Positions 25,023 to 32,699 of a stretch of DNA of 64,000 nt are shown in pieces. The number at the start of each line of letters is the position of its first letter. Positions within the stretch are counted from its first letter, which is position 1. The position numbers were made by a program, and so were the translations under genes. The notes under the pieces are model-generated. The model was not told the origin of the DNA, did not search any database, and worked only from the letters and a program-made list of their open reading frames with translations. This stretch comes from Pseudomonas caspiana (GTDB lineage: Bacteria > Pseudomonadota > Gammaproteobacteria > Pseudomonadales > Pseudomonadaceae): contig NZ_LOHF01000017.1 in assembly GCF_002158995.1 (NCBI RefSeq), forward strand, positions 78,842-142,841, read 5' to 3'.

Positions 25023-27365
25023 TCAGTCTGCGGGTAGCCATTGGTCCAGCAGGCTGATCAGCTCGGAGCGGCGAAACGGCTTGGCCAGATAATCACTCAT
25101 GCCTGCCGCCCGGCAGCGTTCGCGCTCCTCCGGCATGGCATTGGCGGTCAGCGCAATGATCGGTAGTTGTGGCCAGCGTCCGCTTTGGCGGATCTGGCGG
25201 CTGGCTTCGTAGCCGTCCATGACCGGCATGTTGCAGTCCATCAGGACCAGATCGAACGCATGCTGTTCAAGCTGCTCCAGCGCTTCGCCGCCGTGACCGC
25301 TGACAATCACCTCGCAGCCCAGCTTGCTTAGCATGCCCTTGGCCACCAGTTGATTGACGGGGTTGTCCTCCACCAGGAGGATCCTCGCCGGACGCATTGC
25401 TTTTGTGTCGCCCGCATCGGCATCCATGTCGGTTACCTGCTCAGGTTGCAGTGTGCGACACAGGCTTTGGTAGAGCGCGTTGCGCGCCAGTGGACGCGCA
25501 TGCTGTTGAAGTGGTGCGAGGGCGCTGACCTGTTCACTGGGCATGAAGTTGCCGTAGGCCGTCACCAGTAAAATCGGCACATCGATGGCTGGACGCATGC
25601 CAAACAGGCATTCCGGACAATCGGTGATCACCAGGTCCGGGGCAATCTGTGCCTCCATGTCCAGCATCTTGTCGTCCATGCTCCAGCGCCGAAAGTCGAT
25701 GCCCCATTCAGGCAGTAAATGCCCCAGCAGCTCTACCAGCCCGCTACCGGCCGTGCTGACGACCACGACATTCCCTTTGAGCTGAGGCGGTGTAACCGCT
25801 GGGTGATGCACAGGCAAAGGCAGGTCTGCGCAGAACTGGCTGCCGAATCCGGATTGGGACTGGATGCTCAGGCGTCCCGACATGGCCTCGCACAGGCTGT
25901 GGGTCAATGCCAGGCCCAGCCCCGTTCCGCCAAACTGCCGCGTAATCGCAGCCTCAGCCTGAGTAAATGGCTGGAAAATCCTTGCCTGCGCCTCTTGGGC
26001 AATGCCGATGCCGGTGTCGTGGACTTCAATGCGGACCCAGTTTTCTTTCGTTTCAGGATCGTGATGGTTGCTCAATCGCACATCGACCCGGCCGAAGCGG
26101 GTGAATTTCAGCGCGTTGGAGAGCAGGTTGCTGACGATTTGCCTGACCCGGGTTGGGTCTCCCAGCACCAGGGCGGGAAATTGTGTATCGATGAAGCACG
26201 TCAACTCGACGCTGGGCGCAGCATTCTGAGACAGCAGATTGGCGGTGTCCTCGATCAGCACGCCCAGATCGAAGGGAATCCGCTCCACCTGCAATTGGCC
26301 TGCGTTGTATTTGGACATGTCGAGGATGTCGTTTAGCAGCTCCACCAGCACCTTGCCTGAGTCGTGGGCAATGGACAGTTGCTGTCGCTGTTCGGCGCTG
26401 AGCGGGCTATCGAGCGCCAAAGCGAGCATGCCTAGCAGACCGTTGAGCGGCGTGCGGATTTCATGGCTCATGTTGGCCAGAAACGCAGTGCGGGCTTGAG
26501 CCATGTCCAGCGCGGTGCTGCGCGCGATTTTCAGTTCTTCATTGGATTTGCTAAGCCGCGCATTGCTGGCCTTCAGTTCGGTGGTACGTGCCGAAACGAT
26601 GTCTTCCAGTTCATTGCGGTGCGCCGTCAATCTGTCTTCGGCTTCTACCCGGCGTGCCAGTTCTGAAGCGATGTTTGCGAACTGGCGATTGGCGACATCC
26701 ACCAGCACGCCGATTTCATCGTTTTCATGTTTGGGTGGGCATTGCAGCGATTTTGCCGTGGGGTCGCTCGAGTCGCGCCTGGCCAGGGCGCGTATCACGT
26801 CAACCAAGGGCTTGGTCAGGGTCAGGTAGAACAACATGGTCAGCACGCCCGCCAGTATCAGGCTGCGCACGAAACCGTTGAGCAGGGTGATGCCCGAGCG
26901 CTGCAGGAAATGGCTGCCAAAGGCGAACGTATCTACGTTCAGACGCAGGACGCCGATGGATTCATTAGGCAGGTGTGCCAGGTTCAGGATGTCTTCGAAC
27001 TGGCGGCTTTCACCGAAAAGAAAGTCGCTGACAATCCGGTAGCGACTTTGCGAGAACGGGCGCTCGACGCTGGAGAGCACCACATTGTTGTTATCGGTCA
27101 GTCTGGCACCGACTACCGCAGGTGATTGCAGCAGGCCCAGAGTCAGTTCCTGAGCCAGTTCAGCGTCGATGTTGTAAGCGATGCGAGAGGCCGGGTTGTG
27201 GCTGATTTCCAGCAGCGAGCGAATTTCACGATTAATGGAGGCATCTTCGCTGGCATAATCGATGGCGATTTGTATCACGCTCAACAGCGTTCCCAGAACG
27301 AAGCCGAGTAGCACCGTCAGGCGGGCCTGTTTATAGGAGAGCCGGTTAGTAAACGCTATGTCCAT
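25023..27365 (-). CDS. sagS: hybrid sensor histidine kinase/response regulator, SagS-like
   Basis: 780 residues from the ATG at 27365 (794 from an upstream ATG at 27407). Helix 15-37, a periplasmic sensor region to about 160, helix 163-184 and a HAMP segment lead to HisKA with the phospho-acceptor His301 in FLANMSHEIRTPLNG. The ATPase domain shows NLLSNALKFT, HDTGIGI and GGTGLGLALTHS. After a degenerate middle domain, a receiver near 660-775 has LLVEDNPVNQ, the acceptor Asp in LVLMDCNMPVMDGYE and YLAKPF. In P. aeruginosa SagS steers the biofilm switch through HptB. The domain call is firm; the SagS assignment rests on recalled synteny. Confidence 0.85.
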   Translation of the reverse strand: MDIAFTNRLSYKQARLTVLLGFVLGTLLSVIQIAIDYASEDASINREIRSLLEISHNPASRIAYNIDAELAQELTLGLLQSPAVVGARLTDNNNVVLSSVERPFSQSRYRIVSDFLFGESRQFEDILNLAHLPNESIGVLRLNVDTFAFGSHFLQRSGITLLNGFVRSLILAGVLTMLFYLTLTKPLVDVIRALARRDSSDPTAKSLQCPPKHENDEIGVLVDVANRQFANIASELARRVEAEDRLTAHRNELEDIVSARTTELKASNARLSKSNEELKIARSTALDMAQARTAFLANMSHEIRTPLNGLLGMLALALDSPLSAEQRQQLSIAHDSGKVLVELLNDILDMSKYNAGQLQVERIPFDLGVLIEDTANLLSQNAAPSVELTCFIDTQFPALVLGDPTRVRQIVSNLLSNALKFTRFGRVDVRLSNHHDPETKENWVRIEVHDTGIGIAQEAQARIFQPFTQAEAAITRQFGGTGLGLALTHSLCEAMSGRLSIQSQSGFGSQFCADLPLPVHHPAVTPPQLKGNVVVVSTAGSGLVELLGHLLPEWGIDFRRWSMDDKMLDMEAQIAPDLVITDCPECLFGMRPAIDVPILLVTAYGNFMPSEQVSALAPLQQHARPLARNALYQSLCRTLQPEQVTDMDADAGDTKAMRPARILLVEDNPVNQLVAKGMLSKLGCEVIVSGHGGEALEQLEQHAFDLVLMDCNMPVMDGYEASRQIRQSGRWPQLPIIALTANAMPEERERCRAAGMSDYLAKPFRRSELISLLDQWLPAD

Positions 27366-27463
27366 AAGGGTACTGCCACTTCTCGTGTCCTTCGCGGGGG
27401 CAAGCATAGCCGATCGGAGCTGGCTCTCATCAAGCCACTTATAGTTAACTGAATCGAAATGAA

Positions 27464-27554
27464 TGTGGGACCGGCTTTAGCCGGGAAGGCGTCGGCACAT
27501 TTTTATTTATACGTGTGACCAAAACGGCTTTCCTTCCGGCTCCAGCCGGTCCCG
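27464..27554. repeat. REPIN, class GTGGGACCGGCTTTAGCCGGGAA
   Basis: Left arm GTGGGACCGGCTTTAGCCGG and right arm CCGGCTCCAGCCGGTCCCGAC around a diverged centre. It lies in the space between the divergent sagS-like and DUF815 genes. Confidence 0.8.
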
Positions 27555-27585
27555 ACGTGTCTACTGAGTTAACCAAGGAGCCATC

Positions 27586-28476
27586 GTGGACTCTCGCTTG
27601 AATGCTTTTCTCGAACGCGCCGATGCTGTTTTGGCACGGCTGGAACCACTTTTGCCAGCGCCTCGCCAAGCGGTCGACTGGTCACACTCCATGGCTGCAC
27701 GCTGGGTTCGTGAAGGTCGTAGTGGTTATCTGCTGCCGCTTGAGGTCAGCCTGGACATGCGTCTCTCGGATTTGATCGGTGTAGATTTGCAGCGCGAGCA
27801 ACTGGGTCGCAACACTCGTCAGTTCATCGACGGTCTGCCCGCAAACCATGCGTTGCTCTGGGGCTCGCGTGGGACCGGTAAATCTTCGCTGATCCGCGCG
27901 CTGCTCGCCGAGTATGCTCAGGCGGGTTTGCGACTGATTGAAATTGAACGCGATCACTTGGGCGATTTGCCGCGAGTCGTCGAGCAACTGCAAAAGCTGC
28001 CGCAGCGTTTTGTGCTGTTTTGCGATGACCTGTCCTTTGAGGCGGGGGAGAGTGATTACCGGGTTCTTAAGAGTGTGCTCGACGGCTCTCTGGAGCAGGC
28101 ACCGGACAACGTTCTTCTTTATGCCACCTCCAACCGTCGTCACCTGGTGCCGGAAAAGGAGAGTGACAACCTCAACTGGCAGCACGTGGATGGTGAGCTG
28201 CATCCAAGTGAGGCAGTAGAAGACAAGATCGCTCTGTCAGATCGTTTTGGTCTGTGGCTGTCGTTTTATCCATTCACTCAGGAGCATTACCTGAATGTGG
28301 TTGAGCACTGGATTACGCAACTCGCGCTGGCAGCCGGTCTGAGCTGGCAGCGTGATGAGGAGCTGGATAAGCACGCGGTCCGCTGGGCGACCGGGCGGGG
28401 CAACCGCAATGGCCGGTGTGCCTATCAATTCGCACGTTACTGGGTAGGTTTGAAATTGTTGGAGCAACAACCATGA
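27586..28476 (+). CDS. DUF815 AAA-type ATP-binding protein
   Basis: 296 residues from a GTG at 27586 with AAGGAG five bases upstream. Walker A is LLWGSRGTGKSSLIRALL near residue 90 and Walker B is RFVLFCDDLSFE near 145. A sensor-1-like stretch VLLYATSNRRHLVPE follows, and near the C-terminus comes a GRGNRNGRCAYQFAR segment typical of the family. DUF815 ATPases are widespread and of unknown client. The gene overlaps the next one, a free-methionine-sulfoxide reductase, by 4 bp (ATGA), so the two are translationally coupled. Confidence 0.85.
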   Translation: MDSRLNAFLERADAVLARLEPLLPAPRQAVDWSHSMAARWVREGRSGYLLPLEVSLDMRLSDLIGVDLQREQLGRNTRQFIDGLPANHALLWGSRGTGKSSLIRALLAEYAQAGLRLIEIERDHLGDLPRVVEQLQKLPQRFVLFCDDLSFEAGESDYRVLKSVLDGSLEQAPDNVLLYATSNRRHLVPEKESDNLNWQHVDGELHPSEAVEDKIALSDRFGLWLSFYPFTQEHYLNVVEHWITQLALAAGLSWQRDEELDKHAVRWATGRGNRNGRCAYQFARYWVGLKLLEQQP

Positions 28477-28955
28477 TCGATTTGCAAAACACCGGTGCCG
28501 GCCTGGAAGGCTATAGCCTTCTGGCTGCGCAGCTGGAATCTCTATTGGCTGATGAAAAAGACTTTATCGCCAACGCCGCGCAGTTCTCGGCTTTCTTATA
28601 CAACCAGATCGACGATCTGAACTGGGCAGGCTTTTACCTTAATCGCGATGAAGAGCTGGTGCTCGGGCCGTTTCAGGGGCAGATCGCCTGTGTCCGAATC
28701 CCGTTTGGTCGTGGGGTATGCGGCGCGGCTGCGCAAAGCCGACAAACCCAACGGGTCGAAGATGTGCACGCTTTTCCGGGCCATATCGCCTGCGACAGCG
28801 CGTCGAACAGCGAGCTGGTCGTGCCGTTGGTAAAGGAAGGGCGTTTGATTGGGGTATTGGATCTGGACAGCCCGAAGACAGGACGCTTCTCGGAGCAGGA
28901 TCAGGCGGGCATTGAGCAGTTGGCGGCTATTTTTCTGAAATCGACCGATTGCTGA
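28473..28955 (+). CDS. msrC: free methionine-(R)-sulfoxide reductase (GAF domain)
   Basis: 160 residues from the ATG at 28473 within the ATGA overlap. A single GAF domain carries the three cysteines of fRMsr enzymes: Cys73 (QIACVRIPFGRG), Cys83 (GVCGAAAQ) and Cys107 (GHIACDSASNSELVVP). The enzyme reduces free, not protein-bound, Met-R-sulfoxide. It complements the msrB and peroxidase genes 4 kb away. A perfect 12-bp inverted repeat lies just after the stop. Confidence 0.92.
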   Translation: MIDLQNTGAGLEGYSLLAAQLESLLADEKDFIANAAQFSAFLYNQIDDLNWAGFYLNRDEELVLGPFQGQIACVRIPFGRGVCGAAAQSRQTQRVEDVHAFPGHIACDSASNSELVVPLVKEGRLIGVLDLDSPKTGRFSEQDQAGIEQLAAIFLKSTDC

Positions 28956-28959
28956 AGTT

Positions 28960-28997
28960 CTGGTCGGCGCATTGCCTGAGGGATGTGCGCCGACCAG
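28960..28997. terminator. 12-bp perfect inverted repeat between convergent genes
   Basis: CTGGTCGGCGCA at 28960-28971 pairs with TGCGCCGACCAG at 28986-28997. It fills the gap between the stops of msrC (+) and the membrane protein gene (-). There is no T run, so it is a probable transcript-end hairpin rather than a proven terminator. Confidence 0.5.
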
Positions 28998-29004
28998 CGC
29001 TCTA

Positions 29005-29931
29005 TCAGTCGTAGATGACCTTTTTCTTCCATTCCGATTCGGTTTCGTCTGCCTTCAGGCCTTCGGTCAGAGCGTTGTCGTCATCTGCGGTTGGCGCAAT
29101 GTTGGTCAGCACCATGGAGTTGGCTCGTGCCAGTTGTTTTTCCATGGCCAGCAGTGCAGCTTGATACGTCACCGGGTCTGGCTGGTTCTTCAGGTACTGT
29201 ACGCCGCGTTCGAAGGCGAGACGCGCCTGCCCGGGTTGATCCTGCTGCAGTGCGGCCTGTCCCAGGTTATTGAAGAACTCAATGTGCAGCATCACCAGAA
29301 TATTGCGGATCTCTCGAATCCAGTGCTTGGCTTCACTGGTTTGCAGGAAGCCGTCATGGGCTGCGCGAGTGACTTGGCCATGCAGGGCTTCTAACAGGAA
29401 GCGTACATCTTTGGCCTTGGCTTCGGTCAGGATCGGGCTGGCCGGGTTGGTCACTGCAATGGCATCGCCTTGAGCAACCAGAGTGTTCAGTTCATCGACG
29501 CGGGTTTTGAGCTGAGCGTTGTTTTTATCCAGCGCAAGCATGCGCTGCACTACGTTAAGTTCAAGACGGGTCATCAGCAGCTTTAAAGCAGGGGTGACCA
29601 GTTGGCCTGGGAACGTTTCGGAAATTTCAGCGCAACGACGCAGCCGGTCGCTGAGCTCTATCTTCGTTCGCGCTTTATCGAGCTTGGAGTTCTCTGCCAC
29701 ATGGTTGAGGTAACCGATCGCGATCAGGAGCGCGATGCCGGCTACTACCATCAGGGTAATCATCAGTGGAGTCACCGCGCGAACCTCTATATAGCTGTAG
29801 TCAATAATAGTGAAGAGAGTGTAGTGGCTAAGCACTATTGCGCATAGATGCACTGCTTGTAGTTTGTCGGCCAATCCTGAAATAGCTGAAGCGCGTACCG
29901 CCAAGCGGCTGGTTAAAGCAGGCGAAGTCAT
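29005..29931 (-). CDS. membrane protein of unknown function
   Basis: About 308 residues from the ATG at 29931. The frame stays open to 30012, but a stable-RNA promoter for the tRNAs occupies 29959-29987, so the upstream ATGs are unlikely. Two hydrophobic segments (LCAIVLSHYTLFTIIDYSYI and MITLMVVAGIALLIAIGYL) are followed by a long helical cytoplasmic region rich in Lys, Glu and Leu and a charged end ESEWKKKVIYD. The helical part (LGQAALQQDQPGQARLAFERGVQYL) reads like a TPR-type helix pair. I do not recognise the family. No clear SD is present, so the start is provisional. Confidence 0.7.
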   Translation of the reverse strand: MTSPALTSRLAVRASAISGLADKLQAVHLCAIVLSHYTLFTIIDYSYIEVRAVTPLMITLMVVAGIALLIAIGYLNHVAENSKLDKARTKIELSDRLRRCAEISETFPGQLVTPALKLLMTRLELNVVQRMLALDKNNAQLKTRVDELNTLVAQGDAIAVTNPASPILTEAKAKDVRFLLEALHGQVTRAAHDGFLQTSEAKHWIREIRNILVMLHIEFFNNLGQAALQQDQPGQARLAFERGVQYLKNQPDPVTYQAALLAMEKQLARANSMVLTNIAPTADDDNALTEGLKADETESEWKKKVIYD

Positions 29932-29958
29932 TGATTTAGATAAATTTTCACATTGGGG

Positions 29959-29987
29959 TTGACGACCCTTCAATCCATCCATAGAAT
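29959..29987 (+). promoter_or_regulatory. sigma-70 promoter of the tRNA cluster
   Basis: TTGACG, a 17-bp spacer, then TAGAAT, followed by a GC-rich discriminator (GCGCGCC) as in stringently controlled stable-RNA promoters. It lies about 60 bp before the first tRNA-Glu. Confidence 0.75.
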
Positions 29988-30050
29988 GCGCGCCACTTAC
30001 AGCGTAAAGCACCTAGCGAAACGCAAGTTAAGTAGTGAAGTTGTACGTGT

Positions 30051-30126
30051 GTCCCCTTCGTCTAGTGGCCTAGGACACCGCCCTTTCACGGCGGTAACAG
30101 GGGTTCGAGTCCCCTAGGGGACGCCA
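30051..30126 (+). tRNA. tRNA-Glu (UUC), copy 1
   Basis: 76 nt with encoded CCA. The acceptor stem is GTCCCCT/AGGGGAC, the anticodon loop is CTTTCAC with anticodon TTC, and the T arm reads GGGGTTCGAGTCCCC. Cloverleaf pairing is complete. Confidence 0.97.
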
Positions 30127-30130
30127 TATT

Positions 30131-30206
<76 letters not shown>

Positions 30207-30309
30207 GTTTATGCAGTCTTGCTTTCGGGCGAGGCTGAGTGAAACCAGAACCCAGTCTTCGGACTTGGATTTGGGCACTGAAATACACACCATGTGTTTC
30301 AGTTAGCGT

Positions 30310-30385
30310 GTCCCCTTCGTCTAGTGGCCTAGGACACCGCCCTTTCACGGCGGTAACAGGGGTTCGAGTCCCCTAGGGGACGCCA
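30310..30385 (+). tRNA. tRNA-Glu (UUC), copy 2
   Basis: Identical in sequence to copy 1 over all 76 nt, including CCA. It is probably transcribed from the same upstream promoter. Confidence 0.97.
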
Positions 30386-30387
30386 TT

Positions 30388-30463
<76 letters not shown>

Positions 30464-30472
30464 TATTTAACG

Positions 30473-30502
30473 AAAACGCCGCTCAATAGAGCGGCGTTTT
30501 TG
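30473..30502 (+). terminator. rho-independent terminator of the tRNA cluster
   Basis: AACGCCGCTC, loop AATA, GAGCGGCGTT plus a T run, starting 10 bp after the last tRNA. Confidence 0.9.
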
Positions 30503-30547
30503 TTTGTGCGTTTTTTAATGCCCAGCTATCTGATTTGGAATATTTTT

Positions 30548-30748
30548 CTGTAGGAGCCGTCCAGGTGTCCCTGACACTGCGCTTTCGCGCAACAAACAGA
30601 TATCAATGTGGGAGCGGTGCTTGCCCGCGATAAGGGCGACGCGATTTTAAAGGGGGATTGAGGTGTTCTTATCGCGGGCAAGCACCGCTCCCACAAAAAA
30701 CCGCATCTATTCAGTGATTTATATCTTGTTTGATGAGAGCTCCTACAG
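30548..30748. repeat. nested REPs: a GTGGGAGC REPIN (30607-30695) inside a GTAGGAGC pair
   Basis: The outer ends are CTGTAGGAGC at 30548 and GCTCCTACAG ending at 30748. Between them lies a complete second REPIN, GTGGGAGCGGTGCTTGCCCGCG to CGCGGGCAAGCACCGCTCCCAC (30607-30695), around AAAGGGGGATTG. The region 30464-30861 has no gene. Confidence 0.75.
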
Positions 30749-30861
30749 ATCCTGCGTTTGCTGTGCAACAGCTTGGCGTCATTGGCAGAGCAAGATCTAC
30801 TGCAAGTCACCCCAATCCGAAAATCAGCGTGCAGCCGCTTCCAGCGCATCACCAGCAAGCC

Positions 30862-32232
30862 TTATTCCTCACTCACATCCCGCATCAACAACCCGAATCT
30901 TAAATCCACTCCCTCGGGCACAGGGATGTAAACCGTATGGCCATCCCCCGGTGCAACGCCGATCGCTTCGCCTTCGAGGTTCTGCAAGTACTCCAGATCG
31001 AAGTGGAGGTTGCCGCCAGGCGTCATCAGTTCGAGGTTGTCGTCCAGATGGAAGCGGTTTTTGACTCGGACTTCGGCCAGTCCATTGCGTCTTTCGCCGG
31101 TCAGTTCGCCAACGAACTGCTGCTTCTCCGAAACTGAGCTGCCGTTCTGGTAGTTCTGATATTCATCGTGCACATGCCTGCGCAGGAAGCCTTCGGTGTA
31201 GCCGCGTTGCGCCAGGGATTCCAGATCGCCCATCAGGCTGCGGTCGAATTCACGACCGGCTACCGCGTCGTCGATGGCGCGGCGGTAAACCTGAGTGGTA
31301 CGCGCGCAATAGAAGTGGGATTTGGTCCGGCCTTCGATTTTCAGTGAGTGCACGCTCATTTGAGTCAGGCGCTCGACATGCTGCACAGCGCGCAGGTCTT
31401 TGGAGTTCATGATGTAAGTGCCGTGCTCATCCTCGAAGGCGGGCATCAGTTCGCCTGGGCGATTGGCTTCCTGCAGCAGAAACACCTGATCAGTCGGCGT
31501 GCCTTCGCCGAGTGTCGGTTCTGGCTGGAAGGTCTGCACAATGTCGCCGAGCTGATTTTCCGTCGCTTCCTGAGCTGAATATTTCCAGCGGCAGGCATTG
31601 GTGCAACCGCCCTGATTGGCGTCGCGCTTGTTGATGTAGCCCGACAGCAGGCAGCGCCCGGAGTAGGCCATGCAAAGTGCTCCGTGGACAAAAACTTCCA
31701 GCTGCATGGTTGGCACTTGCTTGCGGATTTCGTCAATCTCTTCGAGCGACAGTTCGCGGGACAGGATGATTCGACTCACGCCCTGTAGCTGCCAGAATTC
31801 AACGCTGGCCCAGTTCACCGTATTGGCCTGCACCGACAAGTGAATCGGTATTTGCGGGAAGTGGCGACGGACCAGCATGATCAGGCCCGGATCGGACATG
31901 ATCAGCGCATCTGGCGCCATGGCGATTACCGGTTCCAGATCTTTCAGGAAGGTCTTCAGCTTGGCGTTGTGCGGCGCGATGTTCACCACGACGTAGAAGC
32001 GTTTGCCCTGCGCGTGCGCTTCCTGAATACCTATCGCCAAAGTCGCGTGATCAAATTCGTTGTTGCGCACGCGCAGGCTATAGCGTGGCTGACCTGCGTA
32101 AACCGCATCGGCGCCATACGCGAAGGCGTACCGCATGTTTTTCAGGGTTCCGGCTGGGGCCAGCAGTTCAGGAGCCATTACGTCTGGAGCATGGCGAGTA
32201 GCAGTGGAGGGCGCAGCAGCAAGGTTTGGCAT
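30862..32232 (-). CDS. trhP: tRNA 5-hydroxyuridine synthesis protein TrhP (YegQ, peptidase U32 family)
   Basis: 456 residues from the ATG at 32232 (MPNLAAAPSTATRHAPDV); a start at 32178 (MAPELLAPAGTLKN) is also possible, and neither has a clear SD. The U32 signature is exact in EVFVHGALCMAYSGRCLLS, with further cysteines in NQGGCTNACRWKY that would bind an iron-sulfur cluster. E. coli TrhP makes 5-hydroxyuridine at the tRNA wobble position with prephenate as cofactor source. Despite the family name it is not expected to be a protease. nirBD is divergent. Confidence 0.9.
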   Translation of the reverse strand: MPNLAAAPSTATRHAPDVMAPELLAPAGTLKNMRYAFAYGADAVYAGQPRYSLRVRNNEFDHATLAIGIQEAHAQGKRFYVVVNIAPHNAKLKTFLKDLEPVIAMAPDALIMSDPGLIMLVRRHFPQIPIHLSVQANTVNWASVEFWQLQGVSRIILSRELSLEEIDEIRKQVPTMQLEVFVHGALCMAYSGRCLLSGYINKRDANQGGCTNACRWKYSAQEATENQLGDIVQTFQPEPTLGEGTPTDQVFLLQEANRPGELMPAFEDEHGTYIMNSKDLRAVQHVERLTQMSVHSLKIEGRTKSHFYCARTTQVYRRAIDDAVAGREFDRSLMGDLESLAQRGYTEGFLRRHVHDEYQNYQNGSSVSEKQQFVGELTGERRNGLAEVRVKNRFHLDDNLELMTPGGNLHFDLEYLQNLEGEAIGVAPGDGHTVYIPVPEGVDLRFGLLMRDVSEE

Positions 32233-32469
32233 AGGGAGGCGTCGGTCACGAAATCGACGAGGGTAATCGACCTGGTTGAGGCTTTTATTGATCTGGATCC
32301 ATGCTGGCCCATCCTTCAGGTAAAGAAGTTTCTGCACTCATATAAAGCCGATGGCGCTGTGTTTGCACCATGCGGAAGCGCTAGATGATGGGGCACGGCG
32401 TTTCGATAACCCTCTATACCCGCATCTACAGTCGGGTTTTACGCGGGTTTACCCGATTTGCACGCAGGC

Positions 32470-32486
32470 TGGCACAAACGCTGCAT
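32470..32486 (+). promoter_or_regulatory. sigma-54 promoter of nirBD
   Basis: TGGCAC-AAACG-CTGCAT matches the -24/-12 consensus TGGCAC-N5-TTGCA with one change. A TGCACCA half site at 32364-32370, about 105 bp upstream, resembles part of an NtrC site. NtrC/RpoN control of assimilatory nitrite reductase is known in pseudomonads. Start of transcription is expected near 32497. Confidence 0.7.
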
Positions 32487-32531
32487 CACCCTCGTCAGGT
32501 CCACCGCGAATTTAGTTGAGTGGGCAGCCCC

Positions 32532-32551
32532 GTCGGTCAACGAAGATCGAT
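32532..32551 (+). ncRNA. hexaloop hairpin in the nirB leader (ANTAR/NasT-type target)
   Basis: Seven pairs (with two G-T wobbles) close a six-base loop AACGAA: core stem TCGGTC and GATCGA. Loop positions 1 and 4 are A and G, the residues required by ANTAR-domain antiterminators such as NasT and NasR. A second small hairpin, GCC-AACAA-GGC at 32554-32564, follows but has a five-base loop. The lead from this element to the terminator at 32627 is about 75 nt. Confidence 0.6.
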
Positions 32552-32626
32552 CAGCCAACAAGGCCAGGGCAATAGAGGTGGATCGGGCATAGAGGCCAGG
32601 TTAACCACCAAACGAACAGGCAAAGG

Positions 32627-32660
32627 CGCCTGAAACCGCAAGGTTTCAGGCGTTTTTTTT
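32627..32660 (+). terminator. leader terminator (attenuator) upstream of nirB
   Basis: CGCCTGAAACC, GNRA-type loop GCAA, GGTTTCAGGCG, then eight Ts: a perfect 11-bp stem lying between the promoter and the nirB ATG, only 40 bp before it. It would block nirBD unless antitermination occurs. Confidence 0.88.
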
Positions 32661-32699
32661 GCTTTTTATTCCGTGATTGGCTTTGGTCGGGTGCTATCC

